Part shown: positions 18,981 to 29,895 of the stretch, in pieces
How positions within the stretch are numbered: the first letter of the stretch is position 1
How the letters are laid out: every line of letters starts with the position of its first letter
Assembly: GCA_020252645.1 (NCBI GenBank)
Contig: JADCCN010000010.1
Coordinates: 100,250-164,249, forward strand
Direction of reading: 5' to 3'
Source of the DNA: Methylobacterium sp.
GTDB taxonomy: Bacteria; Pseudomonadota; Alphaproteobacteria; Rhizobiales; Beijerinckiaceae
Length of the DNA: 64,000 nucleotides
The notes under the pieces: generated by a model
Seen by the model: the letters and a program-made list of their open reading frames with translations, nothing else
Databases searched by the model: none
Told to the model about the DNA's origin: nothing
Made by a program: the position numbers and the translations under genes

Positions 18981-19883
18981 GGTCTTCGCGGTCTTTTCCT
19001 TCGTGCGGGCCTGCTCGCGCATGAAGATGTAGAGACCCGCCGCGACGATGATCATCGAGCCGATGAACACGTTCATCTTCGGAATGTCGCCGAAGAACAG
19101 GTAGCCGAGGATCACCGCCCAGACGATCAGCGTATATTGATAGGGCACGACCACCGCTGCGGGCGCATATTTCAGCGCGCGATTGACGCCCATATGCGCG
19201 AGGTTGGCAACAATCCCCAGCAGGCTCAGGCAGGCCAGATCGAAAAAGCTCGGCGTTACCCAGCGGAAGGGCGCGACGGCCAACCCGAAGAGAAGTGCGC
19301 TCGCCACCTGCCAGCTCACCAAGGCCACCTCGTTGGTGTTCGCGAGCATGCGCGTGAGGATGTTGAGACCCGCAAAAAGGATCGTGCCGGAAAGCGCGAT
19401 GAGTGCCGGCCAGGTGAAGCTCTCGCCCGTGGGGTTCACCGCCACCAGCACGCCCAGGAAGCCGATGACCATCGCCAGCCAGCGCCGCCAGCCCACCTGC
19501 TCCTTCAGGAACACGATGGCAAAAAGCGTCACGAAGATCGGGCAGGCGAGATAGAAGGTCACGGCATCCGCCAGCGGCAGGTGGATCACCGCCCAGTAGA
19601 AGAACGCCACCTCCGCCGTGGAGCAGATGGCGCGCGCGGCATGGAGCCAGGGCCGATCCTGGATGGCCACGGCCCGCCAGCCGATCCGGCTGATCGCCGG
19701 CGCGAGCATCGCCGCCGCCGCGAAGGAGCGGATCAGCAGGATCTGCGCAACGCCATAGGTCCCGACCAGCCATTTCCCCATCACATCATTGAGGGAGAAG
19801 GCGAACATTGCCGCCAGCATCAGGCCGATGCCGGCCAGCGCGCGATCGGGGAGGGGGTCAGTCGAAAGCTTGGGATCGGACAT
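18975..19883 (-). CDS. DMT family (EamA) transporter
   Basis: About 10 TM segments; FSLNDVMGKWLVGTYGVAQILLIRSFAAA, EamA repeats. Confidence 0.85.
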   Translation of the reverse strand: MSDPKLSTDPLPDRALAGIGLMLAAMFAFSLNDVMGKWLVGTYGVAQILLIRSFAAAAMLAPAISRIGWRAVAIQDRPWLHAARAICSTAEVAFFYWAVIHLPLADAVTFYLACPIFVTLFAIVFLKEQVGWRRWLAMVIGFLGVLVAVNPTGESFTWPALIALSGTILFAGLNILTRMLANTNEVALVSWQVASALLFGLAVAPFRWVTPSFFDLACLSLLGIVANLAHMGVNRALKYAPAAVVVPYQYTLIVWAVILGYLFFGDIPKMNVFIGSMIIVAAGLYIFMREQARTKEKTAKTS

Positions 19884-20055
19884 CGAAAACGGGCTTGCGC
19901 AAAGGCCGGCCGCGACCGGCGGGCCTCCTGATGAGCACGCGCGCATTCCGCGGGCAAGCACAATCATCGCATGATTGCGTCGCTTTTCGCAGGCGCCGAA
20001 AAACTTTGCGCGCCCGCTTGCCCCGCCCGCCGAACCTCGCTAAGTGAGCCACGAC

Positions 20056-20130
20056 GCGCCCTTCGTCTATCGGTTAGGACGACAGCCTTTCACGTTGTAA
20101 AGACGGGTTCGATTCCCGTAGGGCGCGCCA
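20056..20130 (+). tRNA. tRNA-Glu(TTC)
   Basis: 7-bp acceptor GCGCCCT/AGGGCGC, anticodon loop CTTTCAC, T-arm GGGTTCGATTCCC, encoded CCA. Confidence 0.95.
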
Positions 20131-20159
20131 CTCCCACGTTTTTCCTGTTTTCTTTTCCT

Positions 20160-20209
20160 TGTTCGGGGCCGGCTTTGTTCGGGGCAGGCTTTGTTTTCGG
20201 GGCAGGCTT
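20160..20209. repeat. Three imperfect 16-18 bp tandem repeats (TGTTCGGGGCAGGCTT)
   Basis: ttgttcggggccggctt / tgttcggggcaggctt / tgttttcggggcaggctt. Confidence 0.7.
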
Positions 20210-20228
20210 TGTGCCGTCCGGGTCGGGG

Positions 20229-21020
20229 TCACTTGCCCTCCGGCTCCACCAGACGCCGGTAGAGATGCCAGGTCGTATGCCCCAGAACCGGCAGCGTGAT
20301 GATGAGCCCCAGGAAAAAGGGCAGGGCCGACACAATCAGCAAGGCCACGATTGCCAGCGCCCATGTTACCAGCGGCAGCGGGCTCGTCATCACCGCGCGC
20401 ACGGAGGTGATCATCGCGGTCACGAAATCGACATCGCGATCGAGCAGCAGCGGGAAGGATACCACCGTGAGCGAGAACAGGATGACCGCCAAGGCCGCGC
20501 CGATCACATTGCCGATCATCAGGAAAACCAGGCCCTGGCTCGTGGAGAACACCACATTGATGAATTCCGGCAAGGTCGAGAAATTGATGTTGAGGCCGAA
20601 GAACAGGGCCATCAGCAGCCGCACCTGATACATCCAGACAATGAAGATGAAGAGGGTGACAAAGGCCATCCAGCCGACCTCCGCGCGGCTTCGCACCTTG
20701 CGCCAGATGCTGCCGAAGCTGATGGCTTCGCCACTCTCGATCCGCCGGCTGACTTCATAAAGCCCGACTGCAACGAAAGGTCCGATCAGCGCGAAACCCG
20801 CAGCGAGCGGATAGGCGAGATAGGTCATCTGCAAGGCCGTGACCGAGAGCACGATTGCCATGCCGCCCAGCGCGTAGATTCCGCCGAAAACCATGCCATA
20901 GACCGGTTTTGCCTGGAAATCCCGCAGGCCCGCGCTGATGGCCTCGGCAATATCGGCCTGTGTCACGGCCCGAACCACGGGGTCGCGCCGCGTGGGCAAT
21001 TCGCTCACCGCCTCGTTCAT
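20229..21020 (-). CDS. DUF2189 family membrane protein
   Basis: MNEAVSELPTRRDPVVRAVTQADIAEAISAGLRDFQAKPVYGMVFGGIYALGG...PLVTWALAIVALLIVSALPFFLGLIITLPVLGHTTWHLYRRLV. Confidence 0.8.
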   Translation of the reverse strand: MNEAVSELPTRRDPVVRAVTQADIAEAISAGLRDFQAKPVYGMVFGGIYALGGMAIVLSVTALQMTYLAYPLAAGFALIGPFVAVGLYEVSRRIESGEAISFGSIWRKVRSRAEVGWMAFVTLFIFIVWMYQVRLLMALFFGLNINFSTLPEFINVVFSTSQGLVFLMIGNVIGAALAVILFSLTVVSFPLLLDRDVDFVTAMITSVRAVMTSPLPLVTWALAIVALLIVSALPFFLGLIITLPVLGHTTWHLYRRLVEPEGK

Positions 21021-21323
21021 GAATTCCTCCCGCTGGATCATGATGGTTTTCCACCATCCTGCGCTGCTATTCTCTGCCAGAAAAGGGCGGCGGCCCTTGA
21101 TGCCGATCAACCGCGATCGGTTGCGGCCGGCCGGTGGCCGGATGCGGGTGATCCGCGCCTTGAAGCCCTCGCCCGATGCCATGAAATGCAACCCGTCCCG
21201 AAAAAATCGAAAGCGCCGGGGCGAACCGGCAGCCGTGATTTCGAGGTCCTGGCGGGGCGCGCTCAAGCCGCCATTGACCCGGCAGATGCATGAGACAAAT
21301 TCACGATTTCTGCCAGAAGGTTA

Positions 21324-21899
21324 TCAGAGGCTCGCAGCCGAGCGGGCAGCCTGGTCATAATGGCCCGAGAGCGCCCGCATGCGCTGCGCCACGTCATGAA
21401 GCATGCTCTCCTCAAGCCCGAGAGAGCGGATGGTGCGCACCAGCAGCGCCTCGCGGATTTCGCGATAGGTGAGGCAGGCGGCTTCGCCCGCAGCCGTGAT
21501 CATCACCGTCTTTTCCTTGCCCGCCTTGCCGGATTTCACGAGCTTCAGGCGCTCGAGCTTCTTGATGGCATAGGCAACGGTATGCGTATCCTCGACGTTC
21601 AGAACGAGGCAGATATCCGCGAGCTTCTTTGAACGGCCGCGGTGGTTCACCGTGTGCAGCACCAGGACATCCAGCGCGGAGACATCCTTCACGCCGGCGG
21701 CGGCCATGCAGCGCACCATCCAGCGTTCGAAGGCGTGGCTGACGAGGATCAGCCCGAATTCGAACTCCGAGAGCGAAGGGCTCGCGCCCGAGGCCAGGTG
21801 AGCGGAGGAGACAATCGGGCCGAGCGGATCGGAAGCGCGGGCGCTGATGGCATCCGGCTCCTTGCGGTTCGACATGACGGCCTCCTCCGGCGAATTCAT
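21324..21899 (-). CDS. MarR-family winged-helix regulator
   Basis: VSALDVLVLHTVNHRGRSKKLADICLVLNVEDTHTVAYAIKKLERLKLVKSGKAGKEKTVMITAAGEAA; 3' end of the TRAP operon. Confidence 0.8.
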   Translation of the reverse strand: MNSPEEAVMSNRKEPDAISARASDPLGPIVSSAHLASGASPSLSEFEFGLILVSHAFERWMVRCMAAAGVKDVSALDVLVLHTVNHRGRSKKLADICLVLNVEDTHTVAYAIKKLERLKLVKSGKAGKEKTVMITAAGEAACLTYREIREALLVRTIRSLGLEESMLHDVAQRMRALSGHYDQAARSAASL

Positions 21900-23203
21900 T
21901 TCTGCCCAAGCATCTGGTTCGGAAGCCAGGTTGCAAGATCAGGGAAGATCATCATGATCGCCACCATGCCCAGCATCGCGAAGAAGAAGGGCAATGCCGC
22001 CAGAGCGATATACCCAAGCGGACGCCCTGTCAGCCCCTGAATGACGAACAGGTTGAAACCCACGGGCGGGGTGATCTGCGCCATTTCCACCACAAGCACC
22101 ACGAAGATGCCGAACCACACGAGATCGATGCCTGCGGCCTTCACGGCCGGCATCACCACGGCGGCGGTGAGCACCACCATCGAGATGCCGTCGATCAGGC
22201 AGCCAAGGATGATGTAGACGACCGTCAGCGCCATGATGAGGCCGATCTGGCTCAGCCCGAGGCTGTTCACCCAATCCGCGAAGATGCGCGGCAGGCCGGA
22301 AAAGCCCATGGCGGTCGTGAGGAAGGCGGCACCTGCGAGGATGAGACCGATCATCGTGTTGGTGCGCACGGCACCCATCACGCTGTCGGTGAACATCTTC
22401 CACGAGAACGTGCCCGTCGCGACCGTCAGCACCAGCGAGCCCACAACGCCCAGCACCGCGCTCTCGGTCGGCGTGGCGATGCCGGCATAGATCGAGCCCA
22501 GAACGACGATGATGAGCATCACGACCGGGATAAGCCTGCGGCTCTCGTTCATCTTCTGCAGGAAGGTCATCGGCGCGTCGCGTTCCGGCACCTTCTGCGG
22601 CTGGAGCATGGCCCAGATCATCAGCACCATCGAGAAGATCAGCATCAGCACGATGCCGGGAATGACACCCGCAATGAAGAGCCGCGCGATGGAAACCTCT
22701 GCCGCCACGCCATAAACGATCAGGATGATCGAGGGCGGGATGAGCAGGCCCAGGGTGCCGGAGCCCGCGAGCGAACCGAGCGACATCATGTCGTCATAGC
22801 CGCGCTTCCTCAGTTCCGGGATGGTCATGCGGCCGATCGTGGCGCAGGTCGCGGCCGAGGAGCCGGAGATCGCCGCGAAGATGCCGCAGCCGAAGACGTT
22901 GGTGTGCAGCAGGCGGCCCGGGAGACGCTGCATCCAGGGTGCGAGGCCCTTGAACATGTCATCCGACAGGCTCGACCGAAACAGGATCTCGCCCATGAAG
23001 ATGAACATCGGCAGGGCGGTCAGCGTCCAGGAATTGAGGCTGCCCCAGACGGTCGTGCCGAAGGAGAGCGCGGGGTCGGAATTGGTCATCGCCGCGAAGC
23101 TGATGAAGCCCACGAGGCCGAGCGCGAGCCCGATCCACAGGCCGCAGGCCAATGTGACGAACATCACGACGATGAGAAGGAGAGAGGCGCTTGAAGGCTC
23201 CAT
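21896..23203 (-). CDS. TRAP transporter large permease (DctM)
   Basis: GIFAAISGSSAATCATIGRMTIPELRKRGYD...GTLGLLIPPSIILIVYGV...ITPPVGFNLFVIQGL. Confidence 0.95.
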   Translation of the reverse strand: MEPSSASLLLIVVMFVTLACGLWIGLALGLVGFISFAAMTNSDPALSFGTTVWGSLNSWTLTALPMFIFMGEILFRSSLSDDMFKGLAPWMQRLPGRLLHTNVFGCGIFAAISGSSAATCATIGRMTIPELRKRGYDDMMSLGSLAGSGTLGLLIPPSIILIVYGVAAEVSIARLFIAGVIPGIVLMLIFSMVLMIWAMLQPQKVPERDAPMTFLQKMNESRRLIPVVMLIIVVLGSIYAGIATPTESAVLGVVGSLVLTVATGTFSWKMFTDSVMGAVRTNTMIGLILAGAAFLTTAMGFSGLPRIFADWVNSLGLSQIGLIMALTVVYIILGCLIDGISMVVLTAAVVMPAVKAAGIDLVWFGIFVVLVVEMAQITPPVGFNLFVIQGLTGRPLGYIALAALPFFFAMLGMVAIMMIFPDLATWLPNQMLGQK

Positions 23204-23216
23204 GATGCGCCCCGGA

Positions 23217-23747
23217 TCAGCGTTCGACCGGCATCTCGCCGCCGTCTGCCGCGGCTGCGAGGTGCGATTGGGTGCCGCCCATGAGATCGACCACCAGGTC
23301 ATCCACGAGCGCGATGAAGAACACGACGAAGCCGAAGGCCATGAAGAATTGCGGGATCCACATGGGAACCGCGAGCAGGCCCTGGTTCAGCTCGTTGTAG
23401 ATGTAGCTTTCCCAGACGAAATGGACGCTGACATAGCTCGCCCAGCCGACAAGGATGATCGAAAGCGCGGTCACAGCCCGTTCGAGCAGGGCGCGCGCCG
23501 GAGTGCCGAGCGGGAAGCGGTCGAGCAGCAGCGTCACGCGGATATGGGAGTTGTGGCGGTAGGTGGGCGCAAGCCCCAGAATGATGGTCGCCACCAGCGC
23601 CCAGCCGGAAATATCATCCGCCGATTTGATCTGGCCACCGAAGAGCCGCAGGAAGACCTGCACCAGAATGAGTGCCGCGATCAGCAGCATGGCCGCGGCG
23701 GCCAGCGCCCCGCAAAGCTTGTAGACTGTGTCGAGTGCGCGGCGCAT
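23217..23747 (-). CDS. TRAP transporter small permease (DctQ)
   Basis: Four-TM DctQ profile directly upstream of DctM. Confidence 0.9.
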   Translation of the reverse strand: MRRALDTVYKLCGALAAAAMLLIAALILVQVFLRLFGGQIKSADDISGWALVATIILGLAPTYRHNSHIRVTLLLDRFPLGTPARALLERAVTALSIILVGWASYVSVHFVWESYIYNELNQGLLAVPMWIPQFFMAFGFVVFFIALVDDLVVDLMGGTQSHLAAAADGGEMPVER

Positions 23748-23786
23748 GGCACCACCTCCCTGGAAAAACGCGCAAACCTGCTCCCT

Positions 23787-23894
23787 GAAGCATTTTTTCG
23801 ATCAAGCGGATGCCGGTTGATCGAAGAAAATGCGATCAATAACAAAAACATAGAGTGGTCGATCTGATGCAGTCAGATCGGCAACCGCTCTAAA
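23787..23894. repeat. Mosaic repeat modules C and B in inverted orientation
   Basis: Reverse complement reads TTTAGAGCGGTTGCCGATCTGACTGCATCAGATCGACCACTCT...GATCGCATTTTCTTCGATCAACCGGCATCCGCTTGATCG, matching modules B+C of the other copies. Confidence 0.9.
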
Positions 23895-24000
23895 CCCGGC
23901 GCTCGGCCGGGTTCTCCCGAGGCAGCACGTCTGGAATGAAGGAAGAAACCCTCGCGGGCCGTGTCGCCACGATCCCGCGAGGTTCGAGGAGAGCCCGGCA

Positions 24001-24972
24001 TCACCTGCGGAATTCGGCGAGGATCTTCTCGCCCTCGGCGCCCGCGCGCTTCGCCCACTCGGCCGCCATCGTCTCGCCGATCTTCTTCAGCTCGGCCTTC
24101 ATTGTGTCGGTGGGGGGCAGAACCTGGATGCCCTTTTCGGCCAGAGTCTTCTTGTGCGTGCCGTTCAGCTCCTCGCTCATCTTCCAGCCGCGATCCTCGG
24201 CCACCCTGGCCGCGTTCTGGATGGCCGTCTTCACGTCATCCGGCAGGGCCGAATAGGCGCGCTTGTTGGCGATCACGATGTTCTGCGGCAGGAAGGCCTG
24301 CGTGTCGTAGAAGAACTTCAGGAAGTCCCAGGCCTGGCTGTCCACGCCGGTGGCGCCGGAGGTGATCATCGCGTCGAGCACGCCCGTGCGGAAGGCCTGT
24401 GCGATTTCCGGCACCTGGATGGTGGTCGGCACGGCGCCGATCAGCTCGGCGAAGCGCGCGGTGGCCGGGTTGAAGGAGCGGAACTTCGTGCCCTTGAGGT
24501 CCGCGAGCGCGGTGATCGGCTTCGCGGTGTAGACGCCCTGCGGCGGCCAGGCGACCGAATACAGGAGCACGAGGCCCTGCTTGTCGAGCGTCTCGGCGAG
24601 CTGCGCGCGGGCGGCGTTGTAGAGCTTGCGGGCTTCCGCATAGGAGCCGACGAGGCCGGGCACGGAATCGAAGCCGAAGATCGCATTCTCGTTCGAGAGC
24701 ACCGACACCAGCATCTCGGCCATCGGGACCTGGCCCGACTGCACCGAACGCTTCATTTCCGGCATCTTCACGAGCGAACCGTTGGAATGCACGGTGATCG
24801 CGAGCTTGTTGCCGGAGAGGCGCGCCACGTCTTCCACGAAGCTGCGCACATTCTGGGTCTGGAAGGTGCCATCGGAATAGCCGGTCGGCATGTCCCATTT
24901 GGTCTGGGCGAAAGCGCCGGTCGCAAGCACGGCAAAACCGGCCGCGGCGGATATTCGGAGCATCTGGTTCAT
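24001..24972 (-). CDS. TRAP transporter substrate-binding protein (DctP)
   Basis: Signal peptide; KWDMPTGYSDGTFQTQNVRSFVEDVARLSGNKLAITVHSNGSLVKMPEMKRSVQSGQVPMAEM. Confidence 0.92.
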   Translation of the reverse strand: MNQMLRISAAAGFAVLATGAFAQTKWDMPTGYSDGTFQTQNVRSFVEDVARLSGNKLAITVHSNGSLVKMPEMKRSVQSGQVPMAEMLVSVLSNENAIFGFDSVPGLVGSYAEARKLYNAARAQLAETLDKQGLVLLYSVAWPPQGVYTAKPITALADLKGTKFRSFNPATARFAELIGAVPTTIQVPEIAQAFRTGVLDAMITSGATGVDSQAWDFLKFFYDTQAFLPQNIVIANKRAYSALPDDVKTAIQNAARVAEDRGWKMSEELNGTHKKTLAEKGIQVLPPTDTMKAELKKIGETMAAEWAKRAGAEGEKILAEFRR

Positions 24973-25035
24973 GGTGGTCTCCCTGTTGTGATTCCCGCGC
25001 CGGGCCGGAACCCGGCACTTCTCTCCCCGAGGATG

Positions 25036-25860
25036 TCAGAAAGCCGACATCCGCGAATTCCGCTTGTCCGTGATCAGCATGGAACCCGGCGCATGCGTGA
25101 TGGCGAAGGCGGGCCTCGCCGCCGCGATCACCGCCTGCGGGGTGACGCCACAGGCCCAGAACACGGGAATTTCATCATCCTTCACCTCGACCGGGTCGCC
25201 ATAATCGGGCCGGGCGAGGCTCTCGATGCCGATCAGCGCCGGGTCACCGAGATGCACGGGCGCGCCATGCACGGCCGGAAAGCGCGAGGTGATCTGGATG
25301 GCGCGGATCGCATCCGCCGGCTTCAGGGGCCGCATGGAAACCACCATCGGCCCGGCAAACGGCCCGGCCGGCGTGCAGGCGATGTTCGTGCGATACATCG
25401 CGACATTCGCTCCCGACGCCACATGACGCAGCGGAATGCCATCCTCCAGCAAGGCCTCCTCGAAGGAGAAGCTGCAGCCGATGACGAAGCTCACGAGATC
25501 ATCGCGCCAATGGTCGCGGATATCGTGGACTTCCGAGACAAGCTCGCCATTCTTCCAGACGCGATAGCGGGGGAGGTCGGTGCGCAGATCGATGGAGGCG
25601 CCGAGATCGGGCACGCGCGGCGAACCGGGCTCGGAAAGGCCGATCACCGGGCAGGGCCTGGGGTTCTGGTGCGCGAAGGCGAGAAAATCGTTTCCGAGTT
25701 CCTTCGGCAGGATCACGAGATTGCCCTGCACGAAACCCGGCGCGAGGCCTGATGTCGCACCCCGATAGCGCCCGGAACGGATCAGCATGCGCAATGCTTC
25801 GGGCGGAAGATCGCGGCTCGGCCGCCCGTTCACTTCGGTGGTCTGCGCCTGTGCGTTCAT
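25036..25860 (-). CDS. DUF1445 family protein (putative hydro-lyase / D-glutamate cyclase-like)
   Basis: [43 protein letters not shown]...[23 protein letters not shown]...[39 protein letters not shown]. Confidence 0.88.
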   Translation of the reverse strand: MNAQAQTTEVNGRPSRDLPPEALRMLIRSGRYRGATSGLAPGFVQGNLVILPKELGNDFLAFAHQNPRPCPVIGLSEPGSPRVPDLGASIDLRTDLPRYRVWKNGELVSEVHDIRDHWRDDLVSFVIGCSFSFEEALLEDGIPLRHVASGANVAMYRTNIACTPAGPFAGPMVVSMRPLKPADAIRAIQITSRFPAVHGAPVHLGDPALIGIESLARPDYGDPVEVKDDEIPVFWACGVTPQAVIAAARPAFAITHAPGSMLITDKRNSRMSAF

Positions 25861-26033
25861 CCCACGCCTCCCTGGCAGGAAAGGATCTGGACCGGGGCTC
25901 CCAACCCCGACCCGCGCCTTTCCGCGCCGGCTTCACGGGAGACGAGGCTAACTCACAAAATCATCTTGTCAACAAAATATCGACGTTTTAAATGCGAAAC
26001 TGCGACAGCATGAAAAGCGCAAGGGAGGCGTCC

Positions 26034-29000
26034 GTGGCAGCGAATGGCAGGGTCAACGGGAAAGGGGCCTGGGATTTCTGGATCGACCGGGGCGGCACCT
26101 TCACCGATGTGATCGGGCGTGACCCGGCCGGGAACCTTCATCAGAAGAAGATGTTGTCCGAAAATCCGCGCTCCTATCGCGATGCGGCCGTTGAGGGCAT
26201 GCGCGAGCTGATGGGCCTCAAGCCCGGCGAGAAATTCCCGCATGGCATGGTGCATGAAGTGCGCATGGGCACGACCGTTGCCACGAACGCGCTGCTCGAG
26301 CGGAAGGGCGAGCAGACCGTGCTCGTGACCACCAGGGGCTTCCGCGATGCCCTCGAACTCGGCTATCAGGCCCGGCCCGACATCTTCGCCAAGGAGATCG
26401 TGAAGCCCGAGCTTCTCTATTCTGACGTGATCGAGATCGACGAGCGCGTTCTCACCGATGGCACGGTGGAAAAGCCGCTCGATGAACCCGCCGCCATGGC
26501 GGCTCTCAAGGCCTTGAAAGACAACGGCGTTCAGGCCATCGCCATCGTCTTCATGCATGCCTACCGCTACCCCGCGCATGAGAAGCGTGTCGCGGAAATC
26601 GCGCGCGGCATGGGCTTCCCGCAGGTGTCGGTCAGCCATGAGGTCTCCCCGCTGATCAAGCTGGTGGGGCGTGGCGATACGACCATCGTGGACGCCTATC
26701 TCTCGCCCATCCTGCGGCGCTACGTCAATCAGGTCGCCGAGGAACTCGATCTCGAGAAATCCGGCGCGCGCCTGATGTTCATGATGTCCTCGGGCGGGCT
26801 GACAGCGGCGGATCTGTTCCAGGGCAAGGACGCGATTCTCTCGGGCCCGGCCGGCGGCGTGGTGGCATTGGCCGAAACCGGCAGAAGCGCCGGTTTCAGC
26901 CATGTCATCGGTTTCGACATGGGCGGCACCTCCACCGATGTCGCGCATTATGACGGGACCTTCGAGCGCGCCTTCGAGACGGAAGTGGCGGGCGTGCGCA
27001 TGCGCGCCCCGATGATGCGCATCCACACGGTCGCGGCCGGCGGCGGCTCCATCCTGCATTTCGACGGCGCGCGCTTCCGCGTCGGGCCGGATTCCGCCGG
27101 TGCTGATCCCGGCCCGGCCTGCTATCGCAATGGCGGCCCGCTCGCCGTGACGGATGCCAATGTGATGACCGGCAAGCTGATGCCGGAATTCTTCCCCGCG
27201 ATCTTCGGACCCAATCGCAGCGAGCCGCTGGATGTCGAGGCGGTGAGAAAGCGCTTCGCGGAACTCGTCGCCAAGGTTCCCGGCAAGAGTGCCGAGGAAA
27301 TCGCCGATGGTTTCATTTCCATCGCGGTTGCCAATATGGCCAATGCGATTAAGAAGATCTCGGTCGAGCGCGGCTATGATGTCACGCGCTATGCCTTGAA
27401 CTGCTTCGGCGGCGCGGGCGGCCAGCATGCCTGCCTCGTCGCCGACCAGCTTGGCATGACGAAGATCCTGGTGCATCCTTATTCGGGCCTGCTCTCGGCC
27501 TACGGGATGGGCCTCGCGGCCATCCGCTCCACCCGTCAACTCGCGGTGGAAGCGATGCTTGGCGGCGATGTCGGCAAACATGTCGCGGGTGCGAAAGCCA
27601 CCATCGGCAACGAGGCCGTGGCCGAGGTCGAAGGGCAGGGGATTGCCCGCGACGCGATCGAACTCGTCACCGCGCTTCACCTGCGTTATGCCGGCACGGA
27701 TAGCCCGATCGAGGTGGAATGGCGCAGCGGGGATGGCCCGCAGGCCTTGCGCGCGCGTTTCGAGGCCGCGCATCTCGCCCGCTTCGGCTTCATGGATTCG
27801 GCCAAGCCGATCGTCATCGAGGCGATCCATGTGGAAGCCATCGGCGGCGGCTCCGGCCATGACGAGCCGAGCTTCGCCACCGCGAAGGAGCTGCCCGCGC
27901 CGGAGAAGCCCGCGCGCTTCTTCAGCCAGGGGGCATGGCGCGCGGCGCAGGTCTACCTGCGCGCCAATCTGAAGCCCGGCATGAGCTTCATGGGTCCGGC
28001 GATCCTGATCGAGCCGAACCAGACCATCGTGGTTGAACAGGGCTGGGAAGCGGCGATCACGCCGAAGGACCATGTCGTGCTCGCCCGCAAGGAGGCGCTC
28101 GACCGGATGAAGGCCATCGGCACCGAGGCCGATCCGGTGCTGCTCGAGATCTTCAACAACCTGTTCATGTCCATCGCCGAGCAGATGGGCGTGGCGCTCC
28201 AGAACACGGCCTATTCGGTCAACATCAAGGAGAGGCTCGATTTCTCCTGCGCGGTCTTCGACCATGAGGGGCGGCTCGTGGCGAATGCGCCGCACATGCC
28301 GGTGCATCTCGGTTCCATGGACCGTTCCGTCGAGGCGATCATCAAGGGAAATGCAGGGATTTCCGAGGATGGCTCGATCCGTGGCCCGAACGGGCGTCGG
28401 GCGGCCAGCCCGGATGCGCCGCGCAGCGGCGAAATGATGAAACCGGGCATTCGCCCGGGTGATGTCTACGCGATCAATGCGCCCTATAATGGCGGAACGC
28501 ATCTCCCGGATATCACGGTCTGCACACCGGTTTTCGATGATGCCGGCCAGAAGCTGCTTTTCTGGGTCGCCTCGCGCGGGCACCACGCGGATATTGGCGG
28601 CATCGCGCCGGGCTCCATGTCGCCGCTCGCGGTGAATATCGAGGAAGAGGGCGTCTATATCGACAATTTCAAGCTCGTGGATGAAGGCGAAATCCGCGAG
28701 GAGGCGCTGGTGAAGCTCTTGACCGGCGCGAAATATCCGGTCCGCAACATCGTCCAGAACATCAACGACCTGAAGGCGCAGATCGCGGCCAACGCGAAGG
28801 GCGTGGCCGAACTCGGGAAGATGATCGACGGCTTCGGCCTCGATGTCGTGCAGGCCTATATGGGCCATGTGCAGGACAATGCCGCCGAGAGCGTGCGCCG
28901 CGTTCTCGCCCGGCTTCATGATGCCGTCTTCGAATACGAGATGGATCAGGGCTGCAAGGTGAAGGTGAAGATCACGGTCGACCGCGAAAAAAGGGAAGCG

Positions 29001-29801
29001 ACTGTCGATTTCACCGGCACCTCACCCCAGCGCCCCGACAATTTCAACGCGCCCGAACCCGTGACGCGTGCAGCGGTACTCTATGTGTTCCGCGTGATGG
29101 TGGAAGACAATATCCCCATGAATGCGGGCTGCCTGCGCCCGATCCGCATCATCGTGCCCGATGGCTCGATGCTCTCGCCGCGCTATCCGGCGGCGGTGGT
29201 CGCGGGCAATGTGGAGGTGAGCCAGGCGGTCACGAACTGCCTGTTCGGGGCGCTCGGGGCCATGGCTGCCGCGCAAGGCACCATGAACAACCTCACCTTC
29301 GGCAATGCGAAGCACCAGTATTACGAGACCATCTGCTCCGGTTCGCCGGCCGGTCCGGGCTGGCATGGCACGCCGGGCGTGCATACCCACATGACGAATT
29401 CGCGCCTCACCGACCCGGAAATCCTCGAACTGCGCTTCCCCGTGGTGCTGGAGGATTTCCACATCCGGCGCGGTTCGGGCGGCAAGGGCAAGTTCCGGGG
29501 CGGCGACGGCACCCATCGCCAGATCCGCTTCCTTGAGGAGATGGATTGCGCGCTGCTTTCCGGGCATCGGCGCGTGCCGCCCTTCGGGCTCGCGGGCGGT
29601 GAGAACGGCCAGGTCGGCCAGAACCTCGTGCGTCGCCAGGATGGCCGGATGGAAACGCTGAAGGGCTGCGACCAGACCGTGCTCAAGCCCGGCGAGGCGA
29701 TTATCATCATCACGCCCACACCGGGCGGTTACGGCCGGCCCGCACGCCTGCTCCAATCCCTCACTCCACCTTCAGCGAGCCCCCCAAACCTTCCCGCATA
29801 G
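26034..29801 (+). CDS. Fused hydantoinase A/B family protein, 5-oxoprolinase-like
   Basis: [21 protein letters not shown]...[16 protein letters not shown]...[15 protein letters not shown]...[17 protein letters not shown] start with AAGGGAGG SD chosen over upstream ATGs at 25992 and 26010. Confidence 0.93.
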   Translation: MAANGRVNGKGAWDFWIDRGGTFTDVIGRDPAGNLHQKKMLSENPRSYRDAAVEGMRELMGLKPGEKFPHGMVHEVRMGTTVATNALLERKGEQTVLVTTRGFRDALELGYQARPDIFAKEIVKPELLYSDVIEIDERVLTDGTVEKPLDEPAAMAALKALKDNGVQAIAIVFMHAYRYPAHEKRVAEIARGMGFPQVSVSHEVSPLIKLVGRGDTTIVDAYLSPILRRYVNQVAEELDLEKSGARLMFMMSSGGLTAADLFQGKDAILSGPAGGVVALAETGRSAGFSHVIGFDMGGTSTDVAHYDGTFERAFETEVAGVRMRAPMMRIHTVAAGGGSILHFDGARFRVGPDSAGADPGPACYRNGGPLAVTDANVMTGKLMPEFFPAIFGPNRSEPLDVEAVRKRFAELVAKVPGKSAEEIADGFISIAVANMANAIKKISVERGYDVTRYALNCFGGAGGQHACLVADQLGMTKILVHPYSGLLSAYGMGLAAIRSTRQLAVEAMLGGDVGKHVAGAKATIGNEAVAEVEGQGIARDAIELVTALHLRYAGTDSPIEVEWRSGDGPQALRARFEAAHLARFGFMDSAKPIVIEAIHVEAIGGGSGHDEPSFATAKELPAPEKPARFFSQGAWRAAQVYLRANLKPGMSFMGPAILIEPNQTIVVEQGWEAAITPKDHVVLARKEALDRMKAIGTEADPVLLEIFNNLFMSIAEQMGVALQNTAYSVNIKERLDFSCAVFDHEGRLVANAPHMPVHLGSMDRSVEAIIKGNAGISEDGSIRGPNGRRAASPDAPRSGEMMKPGIRPGDVYAINAPYNGGTHLPDITVCTPVFDDAGQKLLFWVASRGHHADIGGIAPGSMSPLAVNIEEEGVYIDNFKLVDEGEIREEALVKLLTGAKYPVRNIVQNINDLKAQIAANAKGVAELGKMIDGFGLDVVQAYMGHVQDNAAESVRRVLARLHDAVFEYEMDQGCKVKVKITVDREKREATVDFTGTSPQRPDNFNAPEPVTRAAVLYVFRVMVEDNIPMNAGCLRPIRIIVPDGSMLSPRYPAAVVAGNVEVSQAVTNCLFGALGAMAAAQGTMNNLTFGNAKHQYYETICSGSPAGPGWHGTPGVHTHMTNSRLTDPEILELRFPVVLEDFHIRRGSGGKGKFRGGDGTHRQIRFLEEMDCALLSGHRRVPPFGLAGGENGQVGQNLVRRQDGRMETLKGCDQTVLKPGEAIIIITPTPGGYGRPARLLQSLTPPSASPPNLPA

Positions 29802-29895
29802 TCATTATGCGCTGAAATTATGCACCTCTCTTTGACAATAATCAAAATGAGTAGGAGCCTTCCGCCCACGAACAGAGGTTCAAGGAGAGGCTCGG

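Noticed and set aside
22821-23867. 348-aa plus-strand ORF across dctM/dctQ
   Set aside because: Antisense to TRAP permease genes; no recognisable domain.
25953-28919. 988-aa minus-strand ORF opposite the oxoprolinase gene
   Set aside because: Antisense to a gene with clear motifs; its His/Arg/Asp/Gly-rich composition is typical of GC-rich antisense frames and no family is recognisable.
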